This document shows positions 34,070 through 44,158 of a DNA stretch of 50,755 nt, piece by piece. Position numbers and translations under genes: made by a program. The DNA is taken from contig SSNU01000143.1 of assembly GCA_012064415.1 (NCBI GenBank), positions 189,571 to 240,325 of the forward strand, read 5' to 3'. Each line of letters opens with the position of its first letter. The first letter of the stretch is position 1. The stretch is from Gyrodactylus bullatarudis (Eukaryota; Platyhelminthes; Monogenea; Gyrodactylidea; Gyrodactylidae). Below the pieces are notes generated by a model, which was not told the DNA's origin, searched no databases, and saw nothing but the letters and a program-made list of their open reading frames with translations.

Positions 34070-36232
34070 CAGTTGTATCAGAAAGTAAAGTCCTATCAAA
34101 AATATATAGTCTAAACATAACACAATAACTTTATCAAAATATTCAATAAATGTACAGTTTTTTCGGTATTTGGAAGATCAATCATTTTTCTGCAAGTGAT
34201 TTATTATTAGAGTATATTAATTTGCATCAATAACGTGTTATTATAATTAGAAAGAAGGTGTATAAATTTACAGAATTGCAAATTACAATTGCATTTTTTC
34301 AAATCGTAGTAACCAAATTATGATTTCACTATTCGATGGATATTATCAAGCTGTAAAAAATTAGATAAAAATTTCCTTTGAAAATTACAGTTCTGTTAAT
34401 TGTTTCACCTGAAAACATATTTTTAAGTATAAAATATTTGAATTGGTACTTTTTCTATTATCGTTATATTCTAGCCAATAGGATTCAAGGTCATTTCAAA
34501 GTTAAACAGACTGTGCGGTTATTCCTATCATTCCTGTATTTAGCAACGGATTTTATCTATTTATGGTTTCCATTGATCAAAATATGCTCTTATATTCAAT
34601 TTTCTTCATTAATTACCACATAACTGATATTGAAAGGGGTTTGACACCTAGTGATAACATTGTGTAATTAATTATTAACATCTATTTAAAGAAAGTAAAA
34701 ATTTATTGAACATCTGTATACATTAATATATAACAATAATTAATAATCTGACATTTCTCCTCTAAGGTCTATTATTTTCTGGAGCCGACGAGGAATTGAT
34801 AAAATGCACTTATTTATGGCTTCCTTCACTTCAGGGAAATTTGCCAATCTCTGAACTTTTTCGTTAATATCGTTGGTGGAATCGTCACCAGAAACTTTAT
34901 ACCTTGAGAAATAAACTTGAGTAAAGCTAATTTTACTATTTTACTATTTTTATTACCAAAATCGTTTCCTTATTCCAAAAACATTTTCAATGACATTAAT
35001 ATAAGACTTTTAGCAGGAAAATCAATGACGTTGATCCTAGCTCTTCTTAAACAAGCTTTGACATGACCTACATCGTGAACCGGGGCATGGTCCATGAGCA
35101 CATCAAGCCATTCCCTTCTGAATCCATCATATGATCTGAAATTCTGATTGAAGAGTTGGATAAATTTTCTTCCATCAATATTACCAGATGCTGGGGTTAA
35201 TTGTATTCCACTGTCATACTTTATACTTGCAAAAAACATAACCTTCTTTGGAAACTTCTCTTTCCGGATGGGTCTCGTTCTTGCAATAGTCAAATCATCA
35301 CATAAAAGGACTCTTCCCCATCCTGAGAACTTTTGGTTTGAGAAAGTCACTTCATCAGTGAAATGCATTCCAAGCCAATATTCGAGAGGCTTATCAATAT
35401 TGTTCAAGGCAAATTCTAACCTCTCTCTCTTATGTCGTTCAGTAAGATTGGGGACTTGTCTTGCATTCACTTGGCTTATTCCTATTCTTGACATTGTTGT
35501 ATGGAGAGTTCTGTTTCTTGAATTAAAATAGGTACTTACGAATAGCTGACATCAGGATAATAAGTCTTTTGTATTGACCGAATGGTTTCAGTATGATTTC
35601 TCTTCACAATTGATTTAAGTCGTATAGCCTCTTGAAGGGAAAACTTTTTCGGGCGACCAGAGACTGAAGCACGAAGAGTGTGCTTGTCATTTTTAATTCT
35701 GCTAACAGTTTTTATTGATACCCCACAATGATTCGCTATCTCTTTCAAAGTGAGATTTGATTGGAGGAGGTTTTCGATAACACGTTTTTCATCTTCATTT
35801 ATTCTTTTCATATTTGTGGGGATTTTAATAGGGATTTTCACACATTGACTAAACAAATTACTACTGTATTCCTTGATGTTGTTTAAAAATTATTAGCACA
35901 TTTTTGATTTTAGTGTAAAATGACTCCAACTCGTATATCCTCTCCTAATGAATAATTCAAGCTTTTCACATGACAAATGAAACATTTAGCAATAATCAAC
36001 TTCATTTATAACAACTTTTGATTCTTATTCTACTTATTAAGTGAAATATGGAAGTGTCAAAAATTACATGATTTTTACTTGCTTAGGATGTGATCAAATC
36101 AAGGCTTACATGATTAGTTAATCTAAATATCTTATATTTATAGAGTAATAAAACCGTATATATAAAAGTAAAGTTATGATATTCCATGAGATGATGAATA
36201 TGATAACAGGACTTTACTTTCTGATACAACTG
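34070..36232 (-). mobile_element. Tc1-like transposon 2
   Basis: TIRs CAGTTGTATCAGAAAGTAAA (34070) and its complement ending at 36232 agree over about 26 bp. TA flanks both ends (34068-34069 and 36233-36234). It contains a minus-strand transposase. Shorter relatives with the same ends lie at 17602-18648. Confidence 0.9.
34740..35856 (-). pseudogene. Tc1-like transposase of element 2, two frame breaks
   Basis: The N-terminal frame (35856-35536) has helix-turn-helix character: NEDEKRVIENLLQSN, LKEIANHCGVSIKTVSRIK and the linker GRPKKFS. The second frame (35494 down to 34970) has HFTDEVTFSNQ (first Asp), MDHAPVHDVGHVKACLRRA (second Asp, normally MDNAPIH) and then a one-base loss after SLIL. NVIENVFG with the catalytic Glu is intact in the shifted frame, giving DD34E spacing. 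The C-terminus reads SIPRRLQKIIDLRGEMSDY with TAA at 34740-34742. The first break is a 23-nt segment with perfect GTAAGT...AG ends (35517-35539) whose removal restores frame. Confidence 0.85.
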
Positions 36233-36234
36233 TA

Positions 36235-36789
36235 ATTGATGGAGCATTAAACTTCTTTGGAGATGGCCATGCCTGTTTCCTCAATTTTACATTAGAATTT
36301 TATTATTGCAGAAGTAATTTCTTCCATACAGAAGTTAATTGGAGATAGTTTTGTAGCGGGAAAATTGAGGAATAAATAAATAAATAAACTTCATCGTGGT
36401 ATATTTATTTATGTGAGGATTAACTCTCAATAAGATCTTTAGCCTATTAACTGTATGTTGTTATGAGTGCAAAGATGCGCTTAAAGTCTAAGCGTCATTC
36501 AATGATAAGTAAGATTTGGTGATTAAAAATAACTACTTATTATTTTTAAAAATATTATTAACAGATTATTTTATTTTTTATTTACATCATTTTGAACTTT
36601 CTAAAATAAAAATACTCTATAAATTATTGTAATACTACACTTTTATGTATTCTTAGTTGAGGTAACTTTTTAAAATGCTATTTAACTTTAGTCCAAGGTA
36701 GAATTGAAGTAAATATCTATACTGGTAATACAGCAGTTATGGAATGTCTTAGAACGTTAACATTCATCATAGGCAAAACAGATAAAATT
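36235..36789. other. no gene; inverted partner of 33440-33515
   Basis: 36370-36445 pairs with 33440-33515. I see nothing else. Confidence 0.4.
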
Positions 36790-36794
36790 TCTTA

Positions 36795-37768
36795 ATAAAG
36801 AATGGATATCCAGAAGCATTCATCACAAAACGCGCTAATTTGAAGACGAAAGCTGCGAAAGAGGTCGAAGAACTTATACCACTTTATTTAAAGGTACCAT
36901 TTATAGGTGATGCCACCCATCAAATCCTAAACAATAAAATGTTCGAAATAACAAAGAGAACATTCCCAAAACAACAAAACTACTATCCGACCTTAATTAA
37001 GACCCAGTACCATGGCTCGAGAAGAAGGGAGTAATCCATCAGTGCAATTGTGGAGCTATGTATGTTGGACAGACCTTTGAAAATAAGAATGAAAGAGTAT
37101 TTGAGTTCGGGTAACCAAAGTTCTGCTGTTCGAGAGCACCTGCAGGCTACAAATCATGTCACTGACAAAAGCAACTTCAGCATACTGTTCCAAGCAAACC
37201 CAAGCGATTCACGTGCAACAAGATCTGATGTATTAGACAAGGCCGAGAGCCATTTTATTAAGTCCAGGAATCCGGAACTTTGCAAGCAAAAGACTCTCGC
37301 TACTCAGTTGGGTATCAAGGGGAAAAATGTTTTACACAAAAAGTAAGCTCAAAAAAATTGCTAATTTGCTGAACGATTCTCCTTTAGCTAGCTCCACTCA
37401 AAAGACAGTTACAAGTGAATTCAATTAGTCGAAGCAAATCCCCAATTCACTGAGCTTCTGTTAAGTGTTTCTACAGCAACTACAGATGAGAACAATCCTG
37501 CTATCCAAGACAAGTCAACTGAAGTTGATAATCCAATTAGTTCTCAATCTGCAATTAGTCTTGAAATTGTACCCGCTTCATGCCCAGTAACAACTACGGC
37601 TAAGGGTGAAAATGCAAATCAAGAAAAGTCAACGGAAGTTGATAATCAAATTTATACCCAACCTGTAATTAATCCAAAAAGTGTGCAAATAAAAAACGAG
37701 GAGTCAAAAGAAAAAGATGTAGCGGGCAGTTACAACTAGATCCCTTTCTCAAGAGAAGACAATGAGCC
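36795..37768 (+). pseudogene. PLE family A 3' half: linker, GIY-YIG endonuclease and C-terminal tail
   Basis: The frame NGYPEAFITKRAN...LYLKVPFIGDA (to 37034) is the post-RT linker. A shift leads to KKGVIHQCNCGAMYVGQTF (nuclease core, about 37020-37075), then RMKEYLSSGNQSSAVREHL and KAESHFIKSRNPELCKQK (37050-37346). After a TAA the tail continues with EKSTEVDNQI repeats and ends, in a shifted frame, KRKRCSGQLQLDPFLKRRQ with TGA at about 37768. The last part combines a basic stretch with a Q-x-x-L-x-x-F-L motif. The RT half is absent. A hammerhead follows about 100 bp downstream. Confidence 0.8.
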
Positions 37769-37855
37769 CAGTAAAACATTACCCCTCCTCCCTGTGATAT
37801 TCTTTCAATTAGCATTTGTCCAATTAGAGGATTTTTAATTTTTCATTATGCTATG

Positions 37856-37865
37856 TATAAATATC
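37856..37865 (+). promoter_or_regulatory. TATA-like box before hammerhead
   Basis: TATAAATATC starts 13 nt before the paired 5' strand at 37869, the same spacing as at 12299. Inferred PLE promoter. Confidence 0.45.
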
Positions 37866-37868
37866 AGG

Positions 37869-37917
37869 CCGGTGTAAGAGTCTGATGAGAACCGGTGAAA
37901 TAAAAGCTTTATTACTC
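37869..37917 (+). ncRNA. hammerhead ribozyme (PLE family A), core intact
   Basis: CTGATGA 37882-37888, 8-nt GAACCGGT, GAA 37897-37899. Stem III pairs ATAAA 37900-37904 with TTTAT 37908-37912. Predicted cleavage follows T37913. Stem I pairs GAGT 37878-37881 with ACTC 37914-37917, possibly extended by GTG/CAC beyond an internal loop. CCGGT 37869-37873 pairs with ACCGG 37891-37895. Confidence 0.9.
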
Positions 37918-39540
37918 ATTATTCACTCGTCTTCAAAATCCTCTAAGAAATGAATATTTCTACTAATTCAGATAAAATTTAAACACCTAAAATACTGCTG
38001 AAGACCTTTTTTCATAAAAAAAGAGAACTCAATTCTCTGCAAACGATATTTTTTACTTCTCACATTCTCTGTATCCTTTTTCTTTTATTATGCTCTCAAC
38101 GTTAGCATAAATATATCTTAAGACGTCAGAAATCATCTTCTAACAAAAATTCAAGACAATAACTTTTATTGCATACGAGAAAATTCGAAAAACAGAGGTG
38201 AGAAACATAGAATTTCTTCAATCTGATTCAAAAATATTTAAAGCATTCGAAAAAATAAGCTTACTATGATTTCCTTAATAAATGATTACGATAGATTACG
38301 GTAAATAAGGACGAGCCTTTTGTTAGTTCTAGTTGTTTGGTCAAAATACACAGCAAGACCATAAGAATAACTCCTTTTGATCAAATGCAATCTCATATCT
38401 TAGAGATAATTTCATTTTTGCATAAGTACCGTTCAATGGAAACTCGGTAAAAATGATAGATATTTCCCTTTTCTCCAGGGAAAAACAGAATAAATGCTGC
38501 CAAGTTAAAAAATTAACGTTCCTCTATAGTTATCAACTTTACCTAAGCTTCTTTCTAGAGAACATCTTTTCAGCTTGTTTCATAAGATTTTAATGACATT
38601 TCAAACTGTAATTCTCGAGTTAATTCGAATTGGAATCCATATCGAGATCAGTGAATTTGTCATTATAAAGATTAAATCTAACTGAATCATAATTATTATT
38701 ATCTAAATAAACTTCTACTTCTGAAACTAGTTTTTCATTATTTTGTTCTTTTCGATGAGAAATCATCTTCTATAGTGCTAAGGATTAAGTAAATGTTGAA
38801 TTGAAACAGAAATGAAATGAAAAATGAATCACAGAAGATTCAGAATGAAATATTCTTTGAGTGATAATCCCTAAATTATTTTAAATTTACAAACTTTAAA
38901 CCATATTAAAATTAAGCATTATTTCACATAAGACCAATCCTTCTCTGTAGTGGTTGTGAAAGGCTCATTCAATCAGGATTAAAATTTTTGAATGCCAATC
39001 CCTCAAGGCAGGAAAAAAGACCGGGTCTATTGTTAATATACAATGTATTATAAATAGTACGTATATAGTTCATATATAGTGACCGTATAATTACCTTAAT
39101 AAGCAACTATATGCGATCAGAGATATATGAAATGATTTGTTTATGCCCAATGAATACTACTATAAAAACATTGATTCGACATTTTTTGCCACTTTAAAAA
39201 AAAATACAAATTTTCTCGAAGTAATACCTTTCTCATTTTTTTATCAAGTATTTTATTGCAATCATTTTGTTATTAAACAATTTTTAGCCTCGAAATCTTC
39301 TAACAATATATCCCTAGTTTACATTTAATCCATTTTATATTGGAAATTAACTCACTGTTTTCAAGAAATTCATTATTTGAAACCACTAAAATTCCGAAGA
39401 TTCGGCACCTTAAAACCTTGATATGAGATCCTAAGGATCTGTTTCCTGGATAATCAATAGAACTTTTGATCGTATGAACTGACTATACAAGAAAATACTC
39501 GAATAAAAGGATTGGAAGTTGGCAATTTTTTTCAAATAAG
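37918..39540. other. PLE leader then unassigned DNA
   Basis: 37926-38130 carries leader-like words shared with 4838 (ATTATGCTCTCAACGT) and 13220. On the minus strand 38770-38624 holds a 48-codon acidic frame of unknown nature. Nothing else recognised. Confidence 0.35.
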
Positions 39541-39544
39541 ATAA

Positions 39545-40936
39545 AAATATACTACAAACAGATAGATGGCGTGGCGATGGGAAGCCCAATTGGTCCTCTA
39601 ATAGTTGACATTTTTCTGGCCTCACTCGAGCATACCTCAATGAAACCCATAATTGACAGCTCCCGCCTGTACATTAGATATCTAGATGACACGTTTCTTT
39701 TGATCAACGAAGAATGCAACATAGAAGATGTTTCCAGAGATCTAAACAGTATGCATGTGGACATGAAATTCACTCGTGAATGTGAGAACAATGAAACTCT
39801 AAGCTTTCTACAATTAGAAGTCATTCGGGAAGGATCAGTGGCCAAGACAAAAATTTATCGGAAAAAGAATGCCCCCTCACAGTTCCTACCATTCTATAGC
39901 TTCTCCCCTAAAGAATACAAGAAAGGTGTTGTGAGGAATGAATACCTAAATATTGAGCGCTTAGTTTCAGCAGAATTTGTGAAGGAAGAAAGAAATAAAC
40001 TCAAGTCCCTTTTTATGAGAGATGGTTACCCTGAATCATTCATAGAGAAGCACGCCCATGCAAAACCAGGACGTGAAGAGCCTGAAAATGAAGATGAGCC
40101 AATTTATTTAAAATTGCCTTTCAAAGGTGATACCTAAACAGCAAATTGGCCCACATAACAAAGCAGACGTTCCCAGATAGAAGGCTCCAAATCATATAAA
40201 AGACCACCAAACTCTTGAACGGACGGAACAAGGATCCGATTCCGAAGCTCAGGAAAAAAGGAGTTATTTATCTCTTCACCTGTTCATGTGGTTAAAAGTA
40301 TGTCGGCCAAACATCGAGAACTTTAGGCGAGAGAGTAAAGGAACATCTTAGGCCCAAACACAAAAGCGCAGTACAGAATCACCTCCATGAGACTAGACAT
40401 CTAGCAAATGAGGGAAGTTTTACCATCCTGTACCAAGTCGACCAAAGCTTATCTTGTCGAGGGAAAAAGATTTATCAAGTGCGGAAGATCATTTCATATC
40501 AAAGCTCAAACATGATCTTTGTGTACAAAAAGTGATCGCATCGAACCTCGGCATAACAGGCAGAGATAGGTTTATCAAAGGGAAACAACTAGCAAAAATC
40601 GAGAAAATTCTCAAACCCCTACCCACATCAAAGTTCAGTTCAACTCAAAACATAAGTGTAAATCAAGCTGAAAACCAAGAGAAGTTGGCTGTAGCCAATA
40701 ATCACCACACACAAGTGCAGAGTTTAGTCCTAGCAACAAGTGGAGTGTTGGCAAAAGGTGAAAAATCCGAGAAGTCAATAGTAGTTGATAATCAAATTAA
40801 AAGCCAACCTGCAATTAACACTAGGGTAGATTCGACCAATAAACCCTCAATTAAGCGAAAACGGAAGAGAAACAGTGGCCAGTTTATAATGGATGAATTC
40901 TTGAAAGGCCCTAATTTACTAAAGAGGCAGAAGTAA
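39545..40936 (+). pseudogene. PLE family A: RT C-terminal half, GIY-YIG endonuclease, tail
   Basis: The frame opens with YKQIDGVAMGSPIGPLIVDIF (RT motif B) and has RYLDDTFLL, the catalytic YxDD as YLDD, at about 39676. It runs to PIYLKLPFKGDT and a TAA at 40135. A shift gives NSKLAHITKQTFP and GVIYLFTCSCG, stop (40293-40295), KYVGQTSRTLGERVKEHL, the GIY-YIG core. 40454-40936 is open: SAEDHFISKLKHDLCVQK, then a tail ending KRKRNSGQFIMDEFLKGPN and LLKRQK. It starts where the RT copy at 11190-12260 stops, so the two together represent most of one family. The hammerhead at 41054 lies 110 bp past the TAA. Confidence 0.9.
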
Positions 40937-41027
40937 TGAGTCCATGGATAGAGGATTGCTCTCCATCATCCCCAAATTGAAGGATCTCTTTAACCAATGG
41001 AAGAGAAAAAATATTGCATTGTAAAAG

Positions 41028-41034
41028 TATAAAA
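41028..41034 (+). promoter_or_regulatory. TATA-like box before hammerhead
   Basis: TATAAAA starts 14 nt before the paired strand at 41042. A CCAAT word stands at about 40993. Inferred. Confidence 0.4.
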
Positions 41035-41041
41035 TTTAAAC

Positions 41042-41089
41042 CCGGGGTTGAGTCTGAAGAGCCCCGGCGAAATAAAACGTTTATCACTT
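41042..41089 (+). ncRNA. hammerhead ribozyme with CTGAAGA core variant
   Basis: Core CTGAAGA 41054-41060 (consensus CTGATGA), 8-nt GCCCCGGC, GAA 41069-41071. Stem III pairs ATAAA 41072-41076 with TTTAT 41080-41084. Predicted cleavage follows C41085. Stem I pairs GAGT 41050-41053 with ACTT 41086-41089. CCGGGG 41042-41047 pairs with CCCCGG 41062-41067. A local 3-bp stem II (GCC/GGC) is also possible here. Confidence 0.8.
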
Positions 41090-41546
41090 ATCATTCGCTT
41101 GTTTTCTAATCTTCCTAATGAATCCAAATCAGAAGATAAAAATTGATTTGAATAGTTTAAATAGCATCATTTTATAACTAGGAATCAAAAAATAGCCCAA
41201 CCTTAAGAGATGATAAAAATGATAAAAATTTTAGTGGTAGATCATTTTTGCTAGAGAGAGACACAAAAATAAGTTATCTCTCTTCAGTTTCTCAGAACAA
41301 AAATGAACTCAATTAATTATCAAAATCTGTTTGAAAGTTCTTTATGGCCGTTAAAGAAAGTAAATTCAAAAAAAGATTGATTATTTAATAAGATAATGCC
41401 CCTTAAATCAGTTCAATCTGAACAGTGTAATGGTTTTAAAACTATTAGATTTAAGTAATAACCTCACGAGAAAAATTTTAATTTAAACCTGATCGAAAAT
41501 ACTTGAGGTGCCTTCAGGCAGAAATTTCATAAAAAAGATGACAAGA
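41090..41546. other. no recognisable gene
   Basis: AT-rich, presumably PLE leader downstream of the ribozyme. No clear match found. Confidence 0.35.
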
Positions 41547-41765
41547 TGTATGTATGTATAGGTAGAATGAGAAAAAAACGAGAAATTCGAAATTTTCCAT
41601 AAATGATGACTAAATACAGTCATTTACATAACGCCTCGAGATAACTCTACCCCAAAAATTCAACCTTACTTAAACCTTTCTTAACTTTTCTACCTGACCA
41701 ATAAAATTAGAGAATAATATAGACCAATGAAAATTGAGGATAATATTTTTCTCTACTCTGTACTT
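41547..41765 (+). repeat. direct repeat A, copy 1 (~220 bp)
   Basis: Nearly identical to 43504-43736, starting with a short GTAT tract. Copies flank unit B and the MULE fragment in the same orientation. Confidence 0.85.
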
Positions 41766-43093
41766 AAATGCCAAATAAAATACAAAGAAAAATCTGAAAA
41801 AAATTAGGCATAATTCTTATTATTTTCGAGAAGTTATAGTCAATGAAATCATAGAAAGAATATTCATTATGCAAAATTATTGAGATTTCTGTGAAGTGTG
41901 TATCAATTATGGAGAATATTTCCAGGTGATCTTTGTTGTGATATATATTTTGAGTTTCAACGTAAGATGATAGATTTGTGTAATTTAGAAAGATACAGTC
42001 AAGAATCTTTTAGCCTCGTGTTGGTGTAGAAACTATTTGTTTTAAATTGAAAGATTGTAATAGTATACCAATATCAGAGATTTATCTGTTCCAGTTTTCA
42101 TTGATATGAATTAAGGGGGTGGTAACATCACTGTTAATTAACTAGACATTCAAAATCCCTTATTTTTTAGGTTTTATGCGGTTTTGAGGGCATTCTGATG
42201 ATTATTGATCATAATCGTGCCCACAACTGGTTGCTTCTATATCGTAGTTTATGCGGTTTTGGCACGTTAATGTCTCCCAGAAAAATTAAGTCATCATCAA
42301 GTGGTAAGTTCTCATCAATAATGTTGGCGAGTTCTATATCAGTTTTGGAATTTGTATTTGGTTTCCTGTATAAAAGAGCAATGTTTATCGATATAGCACC
42401 TCTTATCTTGTTAGCTTTAATGATAAGGAATTCGTTCCCATGAATGCTGAATTATGTTGTTGATGATATTTGGATCGTATTTTTGTAGAAATAAATTAGG
42501 ACGCCTCCATGGATATCATCAGTTTTATCTGATCGAATAACATCAAAGTTATTTATCGAAATCAAAAACTAGAATTATATGAAGGCTGACCAATTCTAGT
42601 CCTCTTCCAAAGCATAGTGAATTGAATCAAAATCCTTGAACCATTCAAGCTCAGCACAGAAAAATACTTTGAGACATTAATTGCCTAATTTCCTCGAAAA
42701 TCCAATAATTCGCCACAGCCCCGAAACAGTGACTATGACGATCCCATTTGTCAGTAATAAAAATAAGGAGTTATTGCCAAAAAGTGTATATATGGGTAGG
42801 GGATTTTCCAAAAGGCACGTATATTCTCCAAGAATATAATGATATACACGATGTATTTCCAATCTTCATATATATTTTTCCAAAAAATGAACTAGTGTGT
42901 TCGATAATTTCCAAAACATAAATAGCATTTGCAAAAATTGAATATGTCTGTAAGACTAATTACCAAAAGTGTATATCTTGATATATTTATCAATACATAC
43001 ATACATCTCATACAAAGTAAATACATATAAAATCAATAAATCAACAATCGTGTATAATTTTATGCAATTAAAGATTGTATCTCTTGACAAATC
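41763..43093 (+). repeat. unit B, copy 1 (~1.33 kb)
   Basis: Nearly identical to 48395-49726 (offset 6632, then 6633 after a one-base difference in an A run). It contains the LINE endonuclease remnant and the 3' end of the MULE frame. Its left edge keeps only the GGCATTTAAG strand of the hammerhead that is complete at 48404. Confidence 0.9.
41880..42570 (-). pseudogene. LINE apurinic-type endonuclease (EEP) domain, interrupted
   Basis: On the minus strand, blocks read NNFDVIRSDKTDDIHGGVLIY, then after a shift GNEFLIIKANKIRGAISINI, ALLYRKPNTNSKTDIE, LIFLGDINVPKP and, after an insertion of about 140 bp, LLQSFNLKQIVSTPTR and DCIFLNYTNLSS followed by DHLEI. These are the middle and end of an endonuclease/exonuclease/phosphatase fold as in CR1/Jockey LINEs, including the GDxN and PTR blocks. 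Stops and shifts make it dead. The identical remnant lies at 48512-49203. The inserted 140 bp recurs alone at 47378-47665. Confidence 0.8.
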
Positions 43094-43498
43094 TTTAATT
43101 TTCTTTTGAAATTTTCATATGTCCTATCGACAAAGCTTAATATAAATTCGAAGGGGTGTAAGGAGCGATCCTGTAGAAATTTTGCATACATAGACTCCGC
43201 TATGTTTGAGGTCAGATAACCATATCGACATCTTTGAACCGCATGTTCTGCCCAATTCTGATGTGGTATGGAATCTAGGTAGATACGAACAGAAGGGGTA
43301 ATTGACACCAAGGCTTGCATTGGTTCTTCGAAATCTTCTAAAGTAATGGTTTTTGCTGTTTTGAAAAAAACTTCCATTGTAGTTGTGCTTAAACTTCACA
43401 TTTTTACCGATATGATAAAGACAGAAACACTGGACAACATCTGGGAGAATATTCTGAGCGCTAGCTGCAAGACCTTTTTCTCGATCTGAAATTATCAC
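43060..43498 (-). pseudogene. MULE transposase C-terminal fragment
   Basis: Two overlapping frames join by a shift near 43380. The upstream frame reads SDREKGLAASAQNILPDVVQ, then CFCLYHIGKNVKFKH, the MULE block with catalytic Asp and the C/H-rich CxxH end. The downstream frame has the RYGYLTSNIAESMYAKF block typical of Mutator-like transposases and ends QSLIA at 43060. The N-terminal half is cut off where repeat A copy 2 begins. Confidence 0.8.
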
Positions 43499-43503
43499 AG
43501 CTC

Positions 43504-43736
43504 TGTATGTATGTATAGGTAGAATGAGAAAAAAACGAGAAATTCGAAATTTTCCATAAATGATGACTAAATACAGTCATTTACATAGATAACGCCTCGA
43601 GATAACTCTACCCCAAAAATTCAACCTTACTTAAACCTTTCTTAACTTTTCAACCTGACCAATAAAATTGGAGTATTATATAGACCAATGAAATTTGAGG
43701 ATAATATTTTTCTCTACTCTGTACTTGGCTGTATTT
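43504..43736 (+). repeat. direct repeat A, copy 2
   Basis: Second copy of 41547-41765 with small indels. Interrupts the 5' side of the MULE fragment. Confidence 0.85.
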
Positions 43737-44158
43737 TGTTTTCTCAACTAACTTTTTGATCGATCAAGATGAAAATGCAATATTAAACTAAATTAATACT
43801 ATTTATTCACTAAAGTTAAAAATATCATTAACAATATTACGTTTATACTTTCTGAAAATCTCAGTATTTTCTAATTCACAGAGTGCTCCTTTTTAATTTT
43901 ATATTTTAATAAGTTAATGATAAGTTCTAAAGACTGAGATATATCGTGGTTAATATTCAATGACAACTTGACCATGAAAGTTGTTTCATATGAATCAGAG
44001 TCGAAATTTTATTCACATCCTTGATTAAGTTAAGTTTATGAGTTTGATTAGGATTAAAGTCTCTTTCATTTAAACTCTATTTGTAGACCCCAAATCATGA
44101 CAGGAAGATATGTTTTGGTGTAACAGGGGTCTTCATTCATTACAAACATTTATTTTCC
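43737..44158. other. no recognisable feature
   Basis: AT-rich. I see nothing assignable. Confidence 0.4.

Noticed and set aside
35148..35531. 127-codon plus-strand frame
   Set aside because: Antisense of the Tc1-like transposase.
39552..39845. 97-codon minus-strand frame
   Set aside because: Antisense of the PLE reverse transcriptase.
42198..42443. 81-codon plus-strand frame in unit B (also 48830-49075)
   Set aside because: It is the antisense shadow of the LINE endonuclease, which reads with recognisable motifs on the minus strand.
42677..42862. 61-codon minus-strand frame duplicated at 49310-49495
   Set aside because: Its repetition is explained by duplication of unit B; no family motif is present.
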